DNA of 33,890 bases, taken from positions 1-33,890 of the forward strand of contig JAAYBB010000064.1 in NCBI GenBank assembly GCA_012719075.1, in the 5' to 3' direction. The translations under genes were made by a program, and so were the position numbers. A model generated the notes under the pieces. That model was given only the letters and a program-made list of their open reading frames with translations. It searched no databases and was not told where the DNA came from. The stretch is from Clostridiales bacterium. Lineage in GTDB: Bacteria; Bacillota; Clostridia; Oscillospirales; Feifaniaceae. Of this stretch, positions 1 to 7,963 are shown piece by piece (the first letter of the stretch is position 1; each line of letters begins with the position of its first letter).

Positions 1-87
1 AAAAAGGCGAAGAAGCGCCCAGCCGCGCCGGAGACCCCCCCAAAAGGCCCTGTGCGACGCCCGATCGGCCCGATGTGCATTTTATGG

Positions 88-93
88 TATACT
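88..93 (+). promoter_or_regulatory. Extended -10 promoter element for the metallophosphoesterase gene
   Basis: TATACT preceded by TGG gives an extended -10 (TG-N-TATACT) about 23 bases before the start codon. No good -35 hexamer lies 17 bases upstream, which fits an extended -10 promoter. A purine-rich ribosome-binding site (AAGAGGGGGGGG) follows just before the ATG at 116. This is inferred from sequence only. Confidence 0.45.
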
Positions 94-115
94 GACATGA
101 AGAGGGGGGGGTGGC

Positions 116-868
116 ATGATCTTTGTCACGGGCGATACCCACGGTGATTTTACACGGTTCAGCACGCACAGCTTTCCGGAGCAACGGCAGCTGACCAAGG
201 ATGACTATGTCATTGTCTGCGGGGACTTCGGCATCTGGGACGGCTCCAAGCAGGAGCAGTACTGGCTGGACTGGCTGAACGACAAGCCCTTCACCAACCT
301 GTTTGTCGACGGGAACCACTCCAATTTCGATCTGCTGGGGCAACTGCCGGTCGGCGACTGGAGGGGCGGCAACGTGCACGTCATCCGCGACAGCGTCCTC
401 CACCTGATGCGCGGGCAGGTCTTTGTGCTTGCCGGCAAGCGCATCTTTACCATGGGCGGAGCCTCCTCCCACGACATCGACGACGGGATTTTGGAGCCGG
501 GCGACCCCGATTTCAAGCGCAGGCGCAGACAGCTGGAGAAGCGGAGGGCCCACTACCGCATCAACCACATTTCCTGGTGGCGGGAGGAGCTGCCCAGCGA
601 TGAAGACTACGAGACGGCGCGAAGGAATCTGGACGCCTGCGGCTGGAAGGTGGACTGGATTGTCTCCCACTGCTGCCCGTCCGGCATGGTGGATATCGTC
701 GGCGGCGAACGCTACGGGCGCGACCGCCTGACCGATTTTTTCGAGGAAATCAGGGAGCGCTGCGACTTCGATTACTGGTTTTTCGGCCACTACCACGGCA
801 ACCGGGTGCTGATGCAAAGGTACATCCTGCTGTACGAGCAGATTCTCCAGGCAGATCCGCCGAAATAG
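116..868 (+). CDS. Metallophosphoesterase (calcineurin-like)
   Basis: This 250-residue cytoplasmic protein has the full set of calcineurin-like phosphoesterase motifs: GDTHG at residues 6-10 (metal ligands D7 and H9), GDFG at 36-39 (D37), GNH at 66-68, SH at 184-185 and GHYHG at 224-228. Such enzymes bind two metal ions and hydrolyse phosphomonoesters or diesters; the substrate here cannot be read from sequence. The start is well fixed by a G-rich Shine-Dalgarno sequence and an extended -10 promoter. There is no signal peptide. The gene stands alone, and the next gene is convergent. The family call is firm; the biological role is unknown. Confidence 0.9.
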   Translation: MIFVTGDTHGDFTRFSTHSFPEQRQLTKDDYVIVCGDFGIWDGSKQEQYWLDWLNDKPFTNLFVDGNHSNFDLLGQLPVGDWRGGNVHVIRDSVLHLMRGQVFVLAGKRIFTMGGASSHDIDDGILEPGDPDFKRRRRQLEKRRAHYRINHISWWREELPSDEDYETARRNLDACGWKVDWIVSHCCPSGMVDIVGGERYGRDRLTDFFEEIRERCDFDYWFFGHYHGNRVLMQRYILLYEQILQADPPK

Positions 869-931
869 CGGAACAACGGCCCCCTTATCCGCCGCTGCAG
901 GTTCTGAGGATTCGGGGCTTTTCAAAAAATG

Positions 932-969
932 CGAAAAGGGACTTTCTGAGCTTGCCTTCAGAAAGTCCC
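932..969 (-). terminator. Rho-independent terminator of the collagen-like gene
   Basis: A 12-bp inverted repeat (GGGACTTTCTGA with TCAGAAAGTCCC) lies just past the stop codon of the collagen-like gene. On the minus strand it is followed by TTTTCGCATTTTTT. That orientation assigns it to the minus-strand gene, though it may also stop readthrough from the left. Confidence 0.8.
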
Positions 970-995
970 TGTAAACAGCACATACCCCGCTTACC

Positions 996-2309
996 TTAGG
1001 GATTCCTTGAAATTTGCTTAACGCTCAGAGATGCATTGCAGCCTTCCGACAGGCTGAAATCGGAAGCTTCTGTCGATTGAATCGCAAGGTCAAGGGTTTC
1101 CCCGGGAGCCAAGTTTTCGATGATACTGCCGCTGAATAGGGTGTCCTGATCGGTGGATAGAACACCGGTTTGCAGTGTGGCGGGGATGAAGTTTATGCCG
1201 TTGCGTCGAACGCCCACGGAGATGGTGGTAACAACAGCCGTGCTGGCAACACGAATCATAAAGTTAATTTCATAATAGTTAAGCTGGAAAACCTGAAGTG
1301 AATTTGCAGGATAAAAAACGTCAAAGAAAGGCATGGGCTCAGGCAGCTCGACTTGCTGGAATTCCCCCGGCCCGGTGAAGCTGAAGTCCTGACCCTCAAT
1401 GGAATAAATCCCATCGTACACCTTTCGCAGCAGCTTAAAGTTGACATTTGCCGGCGGCCCAAAAGTGTCAACGGAAATCCCGTCTCCCGTAAAGAATACG
1501 GGGTCTCCGTAGTTGACCGGAACCGGAACACCGTTTGCTTGAATCGTAAATAATGGGTCGCCAGGTTCAAAGGCACCGGTAGGACCGATTGGGCCTTCGG
1601 GACCGTCGGGTCCTGTAGGTCCTTCGGGGCCAACGGCTCCGTCCGCACCGGCGGGACCTGTAGGGCCTTCGGGACCAACGGCTCCGTCCACACCGGCGGG
1701 ACCTGTGGGGCCGGCAGGGCCTTCTGGGCCGACGGCGCCGTCCGCACCGGTAGGACCGGCGGGACCGGCAGGGCCTTCAGGGCCAACGGCGCCATCCGCA
1801 CCGGTAGGACCGGCGGGACCGGCAGGGCATTCTGGGCCAACGGCTCCGTCCGCACCGGCGGGACCGGTGGGACCGGCAGGACCTTCGGGACCAATGGGGC
1901 CTTCAGGACCGATGGGGCCGGTTGGGCCTGTAGGGCCAACGGCGCCGTCCGCACCGGCGGGACCAGTGGGGCCTTCGGGGCCAATGGGACCGACAGGGCC
2001 AATGGGTCCAGTGGGGCCTTCAGGGCCAACGGCGCCATCCGCACCGGTAGGACCGGCGGGACCGGCAGGACCAGCGGGTCCTTCAGGGCCAACGGCTCCG
2101 TCCGCACCGGCGGGACCAGTGGGGCCAATGGGACCGGCGGGGCCTGCGGGGCCTTCAGGACCGATGGGGCCTGCGGGGCCAATGGGGCCTGCGGGTCCAG
2201 TTGGGCCTTGCGGCCCTTGGGGGCCCGGGGGACAACAACAAAAGCCCGCATGGCAGCAACAGCCGCCGTGGCAGGCATTACATGAATTGCATCGATGGTT
2301 ATGGCTCAT
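996..2309 (-). CDS. Collagen-like Gly-X-Y repeat protein, probable spore-surface protein
   Basis: The protein is 437 residues from the chosen ATG at 2309; a GGAGG lies 14 bases upstream, inside an alternative in-frame ATG start at 2330. Residues 1-27 are rich in Cys and His ([19 protein letters not shown]). About 72 Gly-X-Y triplets follow (residues 29 to about 245), built from super-repeats such as [13 protein letters not shown]-terminal domain of about 190 residues, rich in beta-strand-like sequence, ends the protein. This layout matches BclA-type exosporium glycoproteins, where a collagen stalk carries a trimerising C-terminal domain; that assignment is by analogy. No secretion signal is visible, as expected for a protein made in the mother cell. 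One triplet Gly is replaced by Cys at residue 161. A sigma-K-like promoter lies upstream and a terminator downstream. Confidence 0.85.
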   Translation of the reverse strand: MSHNHRCNSCNACHGGCCCHAGFCCCPPGPQGPQGPTGPAGPIGPAGPIGPEGPAGPAGPIGPTGPAGADGAVGPEGPAGPAGPAGPTGADGAVGPEGPTGPIGPVGPIGPEGPTGPAGADGAVGPTGPTGPIGPEGPIGPEGPAGPTGPAGADGAVGPECPAGPAGPTGADGAVGPEGPAGPAGPTGADGAVGPEGPAGPTGPAGVDGAVGPEGPTGPAGADGAVGPEGPTGPDGPEGPIGPTGAFEPGDPLFTIQANGVPVPVNYGDPVFFTGDGISVDTFGPPANVNFKLLRKVYDGIYSIEGQDFSFTGPGEFQQVELPEPMPFFDVFYPANSLQVFQLNYYEINFMIRVASTAVVTTISVGVRRNGINFIPATLQTGVLSTDQDTLFSGSIIENLAPGETLDLAIQSTEASDFSLSEGCNASLSVKQISRNP

Positions 2310-2365
2310 GATCTGTTGATAAGCCTCCATTCTGAGCAGCGGCACAGAGACAATTTTGCTCCATA

Positions 2366-2394
2366 TACTATATGCCTCATGGTGGCGAACCGTG
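2366..2394 (-). promoter_or_regulatory. Sigma-K-like (mother-cell) promoter of the collagen-like gene
   Basis: Read on the minus strand, CACG is followed by 16 bases and then CATATAGTA. This matches the Bacillus/Clostridium sigma-K pattern (mACm, about 16 bases, CATAnnnTA) except for one -35 base. No good sigma-A -35 is present. Late mother-cell expression would fit a spore-coat or exosporium protein. Sigma-E is a possible alternative. Confidence 0.5.
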
Positions 2395-2779
2395 CCCTGG
2401 CTCGCCTGATGGCGCCCGGTGCTGATTTTGCATGTCGGCACATGGGTGGCCGCCCTTGCCGACAACCACAACGCGTCGGTCCGCGTCTGACCATACGCTC
2501 CAAAAAACGCCTGAAAACTGCGGGTCTCGGGCGGTTTTTCTCTGGGCGGATTTTCCGGGACCGCGCTTGACGGCCGCCGGGCTTGACACGGCTGCCGCCA
2601 AGTCCGGCACGGCCCTTTACCACCGGGGACGCGACCCTGCAAATTGCGCCAAAAGCGTACGGCTTTGCTGCCCGATGTCCTGCTGAAAATGCCCCCGCAC
2701 AGCCGCAAGGCCACCCGCGCCGACACGCGCACGGAGGCGCGCCAAGGCTGCCCGGATACCTTTGGGCGCCCTGCGTTTT

Positions 2780-2820
2780 GGGCCCCCGGCCCTCCGCTGC
2801 AATCGGAGGGCCGGGGGCCC
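2780..2820. other. Perfect 17-bp GC hairpin without a U-tract
   Basis: GGGCCCCCGGCCCTCCG pairs perfectly with its complement across a 7-base loop (CTGCAAT). The bases after it on the plus strand are ATTTTGAGG, so it is a poor intrinsic terminator. It sits just upstream of the SLH-gene promoter and could insulate that promoter from upstream transcription. Confidence 0.6.
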
Positions 2821-2841
2821 ATTTTGAGGCGAGAAAACCTG

Positions 2842-2870
2842 TTGACAGGCCCATTTTTGCAGGATATACT
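2842..2870 (+). promoter_or_regulatory. Sigma-A promoter for the SLH protein gene
   Basis: TTGACA, a 17-base spacer and TATACT make a near-consensus vegetative promoter. Transcription would start near 2877, giving a leader of about 280 bases before the SLH gene. The leader begins with GGAGAGG followed by a possible three-codon reading frame (ATG ATG AAT TGA) and then very GC-rich foldable sequence. Confidence 0.75.
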
Positions 2871-3157
2871 TGGAGAGGTCTATCAATGATGAATTGACTT
2901 GGAAATGCGTATAGGCGTCCCGCAAAGCTCCCCCGTGCCCTGGCCCCGGCCCCCGCCGAGACCAGGGCGCGGGGGCGTCTCCGGCGGGAGGACAAGCCGC
3001 GCGCCGACCGATGCCGGCAGCGCATCGGGACGGGCATCCGGGCGGTGAACAGGCCCTCCAAAAAGCGCTCCACACCCGGACCTGCGCGTTTCCGGGCGCT
3101 AAAAACCGCGTTAATCCCCTATATATAAATATGATCTCAACAACGGAGGGAAAATCA

Positions 3158-4519
3158 ATGAACAGACACAGGCGCGCACTCACAATCCTCATGGTGGCGG
3201 CCATGCTGGTCGCGCTGCTGGCGGCTCCGGCCATGGCCGACCTGGAGTACTTCTTCCAGGCCGAATGGACGGTGGCCGACAACGGCGACGGCACGGGCGC
3301 CGTCACCGTGACGCTGTCCCACATCTACGCGGGCACCTCCTACAGCACCCCGGACGACGCGGCGGACTTCCGGCACAATTTCAGCGAACTGAAGCCGCAG
3401 CTGCTGCTCGAAAGGGACGGCGCGGAGCTGCTGCGCGTCGACATCCCCGCGCCGGGCGCCTCCGCCTCCACCGCCACCTGCACCGTCCAGTTTGACGGCC
3501 AGGGCCAATACATGGCGACCGTGGTCGCCAAGGGCTATGATGCGAGCTTTAGCCTCACCGGCGGCTTTTTCGACGGCATCCTGTACCCCGTGGGCGGCAT
3601 GGGTTTTGACTTTACCGGCGAATCGGCCGGCGGCGAACCGGCCGACCTCAGCGGCCTGTACGCCCCGTACTTCGACATGCTCAGGGAATACCTGTACTTC
3701 GCGGACATTGCGGACGCCGCAGACCTCGTGGCCGCGGTGCAGGGCGTTCCGGCCCTTGCGCAGGAGCTGCACAGCATGACGGTGGACGTTGGCGCCTCCC
3801 TGGCGCAGGCTGGCGCGCAGAGCCTCGGCGAGTATGCAAAGACCTATGAAGACGGCAGATACGCCGCGCTGGTCGCCTACCTGGCGTCGGCCGACGGCGC
3901 CTTCGGGGGCTCGGGCGAAGAGGTTCCCGCGGTGGGCGCGCCGCTCTTTTCCGACGTGTCGGACGATGCGTGGTACGCAGAGTATGTCTACCTTGCGGCC
4001 GACTTCGGCCTCGTGCGGGGCACCGGCGACGGCAGCACCTTCTCGCCCGGCGCAAATCTGACCTACGCCGAGGCCATCACGCTGGCCGCCCGGATGCGCG
4101 CCTTCTACTTCTCGGGCGATGAGGGCCACGAGGAGGACACCTTCATCGGCGAGGCCGGCGAGGGCGAGCCCTGGTATCAGCCCTATGTGGACTACGCGAA
4201 GAAGTTTGACATCCCCTGGCAGTATGCCGACTACACGGCCAAGATCACCCGGGAGGAGTATGTCCACATCTTCTATGCCGCCATGCCCCGGGACAGCTAC
4301 GACCAGATCAATTTGGTGGCCGACGGCGCCATCCCCGACATCGCCATGAGCCATCCCTATGCCGAAGAAATCTATGCGCTCTATCGCGCCGGCATCCTCA
4401 CGGGCAGTGACGCGGCCGGCACCTTCAACCCGCAGAGCAACATCCTGCGCAGCGAGGTCGCCACCATCGTCTGCCGCATGACGCTGCGGGACCTGCGCCA
4501 GCACATCGAGCTCGGCTGA
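3158..4519 (+). CDS. Secreted S-layer-homology (SLH) domain protein
   Basis: The protein has 453 residues. The ATG at 3158 is preceded by GGAGGG at good spacing, and the next 27 residues form a signal peptide (RHRR, a hydrophobic core, then an AMA cleavage site). Residues 28 to about 255 are an unrecognised exported region. The C-terminal part holds three SLH repeats (about 262-310, 325-375 and 385-445), recognisable from FSDVSDDAWYAEYV, GLVRGTGDGSTFSP and GILTGSDAAGTFNP. SLH modules bind pyruvylated secondary cell-wall polymer, so the protein is predicted to sit on the outer face of the wall. It has its own promoter and a long leader. The function of the N-terminal region is unknown. Confidence 0.85.
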   Translation: MNRHRRALTILMVAAMLVALLAAPAMADLEYFFQAEWTVADNGDGTGAVTVTLSHIYAGTSYSTPDDAADFRHNFSELKPQLLLERDGAELLRVDIPAPGASASTATCTVQFDGQGQYMATVVAKGYDASFSLTGGFFDGILYPVGGMGFDFTGESAGGEPADLSGLYAPYFDMLREYLYFADIADAADLVAAVQGVPALAQELHSMTVDVGASLAQAGAQSLGEYAKTYEDGRYAALVAYLASADGAFGGSGEEVPAVGAPLFSDVSDDAWYAEYVYLAADFGLVRGTGDGSTFSPGANLTYAEAITLAARMRAFYFSGDEGHEEDTFIGEAGEGEPWYQPYVDYAKKFDIPWQYADYTAKITREEYVHIFYAAMPRDSYDQINLVADGAIPDIAMSHPYAEEIYALYRAGILTGSDAAGTFNPQSNILRSEVATIVCRMTLRDLRQHIELG

Positions 4520-4550
4520 GCATCCGGAATGGGAAACGTCCAAACGGCCT

Positions 4551-4583
4551 GAGGGGACCGGGCGCAGCCGCGCCCGGTCCCTC
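4551..4583 (+). terminator. Probable transcription stop hairpin after the SLH gene
   Basis: The arms GAGGGGACCGGGCGC and GCGCCCGGTCCCTC pair over a 4-base loop with one bulged G. No run of T follows, so termination would be non-canonical. The position, 32 bases after the SLH stop codon, supports a 3'-end role. Confidence 0.45.
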
Positions 4584-4728
4584 GGCCTCTGGCGCGGCAT
4601 TGCAAAGGAGGGGGCCGGTGCGAATGCCGGCGCTTTGGCGGGATTTTTCCCGCCGCCCGGCTGAAGCGGCGGTACACGATCCGGCGCGGCCCGCCGTGCT
4701 GCAGGCCGTCGGAGGGTGGCGGATTTTC

Positions 4729-4757
4729 TTGATTCTTCCTGTGGGGCATGCTAAAAT
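4729..4757 (+). promoter_or_regulatory. Sigma-A promoter for bacterioferritin
   Basis: TTGATT, a 17-base spacer and TAAAAT. It is the best promoter match between the SLH gene and bfr and predicts a leader of about 225 bases. I found no convincing Fur-type inverted repeat. Confidence 0.55.
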
Positions 4758-4987
4758 GGGCTTGTCGACAGGATAGGGCCGTTGACCCGTGCGCCGACCT
4801 TTGTCACGATCTCAAGCGGACACCCGCCGCGGGCGTGCGGGCAAAGCGGCACAAAGCGGCGAAAAAGGCCGCCGGTTGGCGCGCTTGCCATGTGCTGCCC
4901 TTTGCCGAACCGGATGTTCGCGCCCTCCAACCGGCGCTGGAACAGCGGCCATATTCAACAGAATCACCACTGAAAGGAGCGATTGCA

Positions 4988-5455
4988 ATGAAGGGAGATC
5001 CCAAACTGATCGAGGTGTTGAACGACCTGCTTGCCGACGAGCTGTCCGCCATCAACCAGTACATTGTCCACGCCGAAATGTGTGAGGATTGGGGCTATGG
5101 CAAGCTGCACCACGGCTTTGAGAAGCGGGCCATCGACGAGATGAAGCACGCCGAAAAGCTGATCGGGCGCATCCTCTTCCTGGGCGGCACGCCGATCGTA
5201 TCCGAGCTCAAGCCGATCCATATCGGCGACGAGGTGCCCAAGCAGGTGGAGAACGACCGCCTGGCCGAGATGGGCGCCATCCGGGCCTACAACGACGCCA
5301 TTGCGCTTGCGGGCGAGCTGCGGGATCACGCCACGCGGGACATCCTGACGCAGATCCTCAACGACGAGGACCGCCACATGGACGAGATCGAGGAGATGCA
5401 GGACCAGATCGAGCAGATGACGCTGCCGATCTTCCTGACCACGCAGGTGGGCTGA
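4988..5455 (+). CDS. bfr: Bacterioferritin
   Basis: The protein is 155 residues, close to the usual family length of about 158. It has every ferroxidase ligand at the family positions: E18, E51, H54, E94, E127 and H130, plus Y25 near the site. The haem-axial methionine M52 is also present, which separates it from haem-free ferritins and most Dps proteins. Bacterioferritin assembles as a 24-subunit cage that oxidises Fe(II) and stores it as ferric mineral in the cytoplasm, protecting anaerobes from peroxide and free iron. The ATG at 4988 follows AAAGGAG at good spacing; longer upstream frames lack a start signal. It is transcribed alone, with a strong terminator downstream. Confidence 0.95.
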   Translation: MKGDPKLIEVLNDLLADELSAINQYIVHAEMCEDWGYGKLHHGFEKRAIDEMKHAEKLIGRILFLGGTPIVSELKPIHIGDEVPKQVENDRLAEMGAIRAYNDAIALAGELRDHATRDILTQILNDEDRHMDEIEEMQDQIEQMTLPIFLTTQVG

Positions 5456-5510
5456 GCCGCCTGTCGGGGTGGGCTTTGGCTCAAAGGCCCCGGTTTGTTA
5501 CATCACGCGC

Positions 5511-5546
5511 AAGAGCGCCTTCGGCCGTGGCCGAAGGCGCTCTTTT
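5511..5546 (+). terminator. Rho-independent terminator of bfr
   Basis: AAGAGCGCCTTCGGCC is followed by a 2-base loop and its perfect complement GGCCGAAGGCGCTCTT, running into a T-tract. It is one of the clearest terminators in the window. Confidence 0.9.
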
Positions 5547-5582
5547 TTATAAGGGGGACCGGGCAGTGGCCCCGGGTAAACA

Positions 5583-6026
5583 TGTCACCCCACCCGGAAA
5601 TGCGCACGGTTCCCACCCCTGGAGGACTGCCCATTTCGCGCCCCGGGGGAGGCCACAGTGGCCCTGCTCCGCAGCGGCCACCGCCAACCCCTTTCGCCCC
5701 CGGGCAAAAAAGCGACACCCCCGCCGGCCGGCGGGAATGCGCACGGCGGCTCCCACCCCTGGAGGGCTGCCCATTTCGCGCCCCGGGGGGGGGGGCCATA
5801 GTGGCCCCAGGTCGCAGCGACCCATCGCAAGCCCTTTCGCCCCCGGGCAAAAAGAGCGACACCCCCGCCGACCGGCGGGAATGCGCACGGCGGTTCCCAC
5901 CCCTGAAGGACTGCCCATTTCGCACCCCGGGGGGGCCATGGCGGCCCCAGGTCGCAGCGGCCACCGCAACCCCTTTTCGCCCGCGGGCAAAAAAAGCGAC
6001 ACCCCCGCCGTCCGGCGGGGGTGTCG
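5583..6026. repeat. Tandem array A: about 140-bp units carrying terminator-like hairpins
   Basis: Three tandem units with periods of 140 and 144 bp, judged from the shared TCCCACCCCT at 5611, 5751 and 5895. Each unit has the same order: TGCGCACGG, TCCCACCCCT, GACTGCCCATTTCGC, a CCCC-G(n) tract, a GGCC(A/C)..GGCC hairpin, CCTTTTCGCCC-type sequence, an A-run, then CGACACCCCCGCCG with its complement. The last unit's module is the intact terminator of the minus-strand SLH gene; the other copies keep a shorter stem. A degenerate partial module lies near 5583. The region from 5551 to 6048 has no believable gene. Confidence 0.85.
5989..6026 (-). terminator. Rho-independent terminator of the exporter-SLH operon
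   Basis: On the minus strand, CGACACCCCCGCC pairs with GGCGGGGGTGTCG over a 4-base loop and is followed directly by TTTTTTT. It lies 23 bases past the stop codon of the SLH gene and is also the last module of tandem array A. Confidence 0.9.
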
Positions 6027-6048
6027 TGCCATTCATCGGCCTGTAGCT

Positions 6049-7947
6049 TCAGCTGTAGTAGATCACGCGGATCAGGCCGCCCTCGGCCTCGGGCTTGTCG
6101 GCATAGGCCGTGATGCTGCTGTGCCCCTGCTCCAGCAGCTCGTCGATGGAGCTGTACCGGGGGTCGACGCCCGAGACGTCGTAGACCGCCACGCTGCCCG
6201 AGAGCTTGTGGCGCACCCCCTTGTCAGTGGTCAGGCTGGCGGCGCCGAGCTGCGCCACACTGCCCTCGATTTTGACGAGATTCAGGATGCCCAGCAGCTG
6301 GCCGGCCCCGTTGAAGCTAAAGCCCGCGGGGCCCGGCACGGCGCGCAGAAGCAGGCCGCTGGTCGTGGCGCTGCCGGCGGTGCCGGCCAGGTCGTAGCGG
6401 TAGAGGCCGGACAGCGTCGGGGGCGAAACCTGCTTGTCGCCACCGGGGGCGCCCGAAAGATCGACCTCCTGCAGGTTGTTCAAAATGCCGTAGCGGCGGC
6501 CGTCGCCGGTCACGTCGGCCAGCAGCAGGCTGTCCACCTCGCCCGCGGCGTTGCGGGTGGCGGCGTGCACCTGCGCGGTCTTGAGGGTCAGGCCGTCCAG
6601 CCGCTCGAGCGGCACCTGCACCATGTTGCCGAAGCCGTCGACGTCGAGAATGCGCAGATCGCCGCTCAGCCGCTGCGTGCCGATGCTGCGCTGCGCGGCG
6701 CTGACGGCGCCGAACACGCTCTGCTCGTCCACGCCCTGCACCGAGGCCCCGCCGGCCGAGAGGGTCACCCGCACCGGCTTGCCCACCATGTCGGGGCGGT
6801 CGGCGGCGATCGGGACATCCATCCGGCTGCCGTCCATCAGCGCCACGGTGAGGAAGTGGGAGGAGACGGCGGTGCCGCCGCTGCCGAGCACCGGCTTGGT
6901 GCCGGCCGCGACGGCCAGCCCGATCAGCTCGCCGTTGACCTGCTCGGCCGGGTAGAGGTCGGCCACCCGGCCGTCGCGGTCGAGCAGCGCCGTCACGATC
7001 CTGCCGGTGGCGATGCCGCCCGTCCCGACCGCGGCCGAGGCGGCCGCCGACGAGAGCGTGTAGCTGCTGCCCGAGAGCAGGATGGAGGCGGGGGCCTCGC
7101 GGTTGGGCAGCACCGCCTCGAGCGTGCCGCTGGCCTTCTTGCTGTAGGCCCAGACCGTGTTGGCCTGCGCGCTGTAGTACAGGATGTCATAGCGCTGCAG
7201 CGCCTGCGCCGAGGCCGGCTCGCCGCCCCGGTAGACGGCCGGGTTCGAAAGCCCAAAGCCCGCGAGCGTCGAGGCGTCCTTGTAGGTAAAGGGCCCCTTG
7301 CTGCTGTCGGCCGTCACGTCGCCGAGCGAGAGCGTGTCGGCCGTGATCTTGTAGCCCAGCAGCGCGGCCTGGGGCTGCGCGCCGCCGTTTGGCACCTTGT
7401 TCAGGGCGTTGTAAATCAGGTGGGCCATGCCGTCGCGGGTCATGGAGGCGCCGATGCCGCCGCTCACGCCGTCCAGCAGGTTGAGGCTTTTGGCCTTGGC
7501 CACCGGCCCCTGCGGGTAGGCGCCGGTGTAGTCGGCCGCCGAGTACCTCAGCAAGTTCAGCGCCGCCACGACGGCCTCCTCGTACAGCACCGGCTGGTCG
7601 GGCGCAAAGCGGCCGTCGGCGTAGCCGCGCATCAGGCCGGTGTCGCGGGCCACGGCGATGTGAGGCGCCCCCCAGTGGGTGAAGGGCACGTCGCGGAAGG
7701 GGGAGATGCGGGAGCTGTCGCCGGCCTGCCCCCGGTGCTCGGAGGCCGAGACCAGGATCTTGGCCAGCTGGGCGCGGGTCAGCGAGGCGCCGGCGTTGAA
7801 GTCGCCCCCGGCGTCAAAGGTCATGATTTCTGCGGCGTTTAAAATGCGGTAGAGCTCGCCGGCCTCGGGCGCGGCCGCCGCCGTCAGGCCGGAAAAGGCC
7901 AGCAGCAGCGAGAGGGCCAGCGCCAGGGCACGGGTTGTCTTTTTCAT
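6049..7947 (-). CDS. SLH-domain cell-surface protein, last gene of an ABC-exporter operon
   Basis: The protein has 632 residues. The ATG at 7947 is preceded by AGGAAGGGG and begins a clear signal peptide ([19 protein letters not shown], cleavage near AAAA at about residue 26). Three SLH-like repeats fill roughly residues 30-190; the best is [12 protein letters not shown]...[16 protein letters not shown]. The remaining 440 or so residues are Gly/Ala/Ser/Val-rich and beta-like with no family I recognise. It should be anchored to the cell wall by the SLH part. It starts only 16 bases after the permease stop codon and shares the terminator, so it is almost certainly cotranscribed with the adaptor-ATPase-permease genes. 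A role in export or envelope maintenance is inferred from that linkage. Confidence 0.85.
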   Translation of the reverse strand: MKKTTRALALALSLLLAFSGLTAAAAPEAGELYRILNAAEIMTFDAGGDFNAGASLTRAQLAKILVSASEHRGQAGDSSRISPFRDVPFTHWGAPHIAVARDTGLMRGYADGRFAPDQPVLYEEAVVAALNLLRYSAADYTGAYPQGPVAKAKSLNLLDGVSGGIGASMTRDGMAHLIYNALNKVPNGGAQPQAALLGYKITADTLSLGDVTADSSKGPFTYKDASTLAGFGLSNPAVYRGGEPASAQALQRYDILYYSAQANTVWAYSKKASGTLEAVLPNREAPASILLSGSSYTLSSAAASAAVGTGGIATGRIVTALLDRDGRVADLYPAEQVNGELIGLAVAAGTKPVLGSGGTAVSSHFLTVALMDGSRMDVPIAADRPDMVGKPVRVTLSAGGASVQGVDEQSVFGAVSAAQRSIGTQRLSGDLRILDVDGFGNMVQVPLERLDGLTLKTAQVHAATRNAAGEVDSLLLADVTGDGRRYGILNNLQEVDLSGAPGGDKQVSPPTLSGLYRYDLAGTAGSATTSGLLLRAVPGPAGFSFNGAGQLLGILNLVKIEGSVAQLGAASLTTDKGVRHKLSGSVAVYDVSGVDPRYSSIDELLEQGHSSITAYADKPEAEGGLIRVIYYS

Positions 7948-7963
7948 GGTGTACGGCCCCTTC

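Larger units (their letters stand above)
2310..3157. other. Divergent intergenic region between the collagen-like and SLH genes
   Basis: About 850 bases with no convincing gene; the open frames have no ribosome-binding site and unlikely composition. It holds a sigma-K-like promoter for the minus-strand collagen gene, a perfect 17-bp hairpin at 2780-2820, a consensus-like plus-strand promoter at 2842-2870 and a long, GC-rich, foldable leader before the SLH gene at 3158. Confidence 0.6.
4520..4987. other. Intergenic region with terminator-like hairpin and bfr promoter/leader
   Basis: This stretch contains a strong hairpin at 4551-4583, a promoter at 4729-4757 and a GC-rich leader of about 225 bases before bacterioferritin. 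I see no gene; the in-frame extension upstream of bfr has no start signal and is basic, low-complexity sequence. Confidence 0.55.

Noticed and set aside
1-115. 3' end of an upstream gene at the left edge
   Set aside because: Three frames stay open for a while, but none shows a recognisable protein and the extended -10 promoter lies within the stretch, so I could not support a partial gene.
1705-2319. Collagen-like MGPAGPSG frame on the plus strand
   Set aside because: The reverse complement of a GGN-CCN repeat also encodes Gly-Pro repeats. The minus strand has the Cys-rich start, a C-terminal domain, a promoter and a terminator; the plus frame has none.
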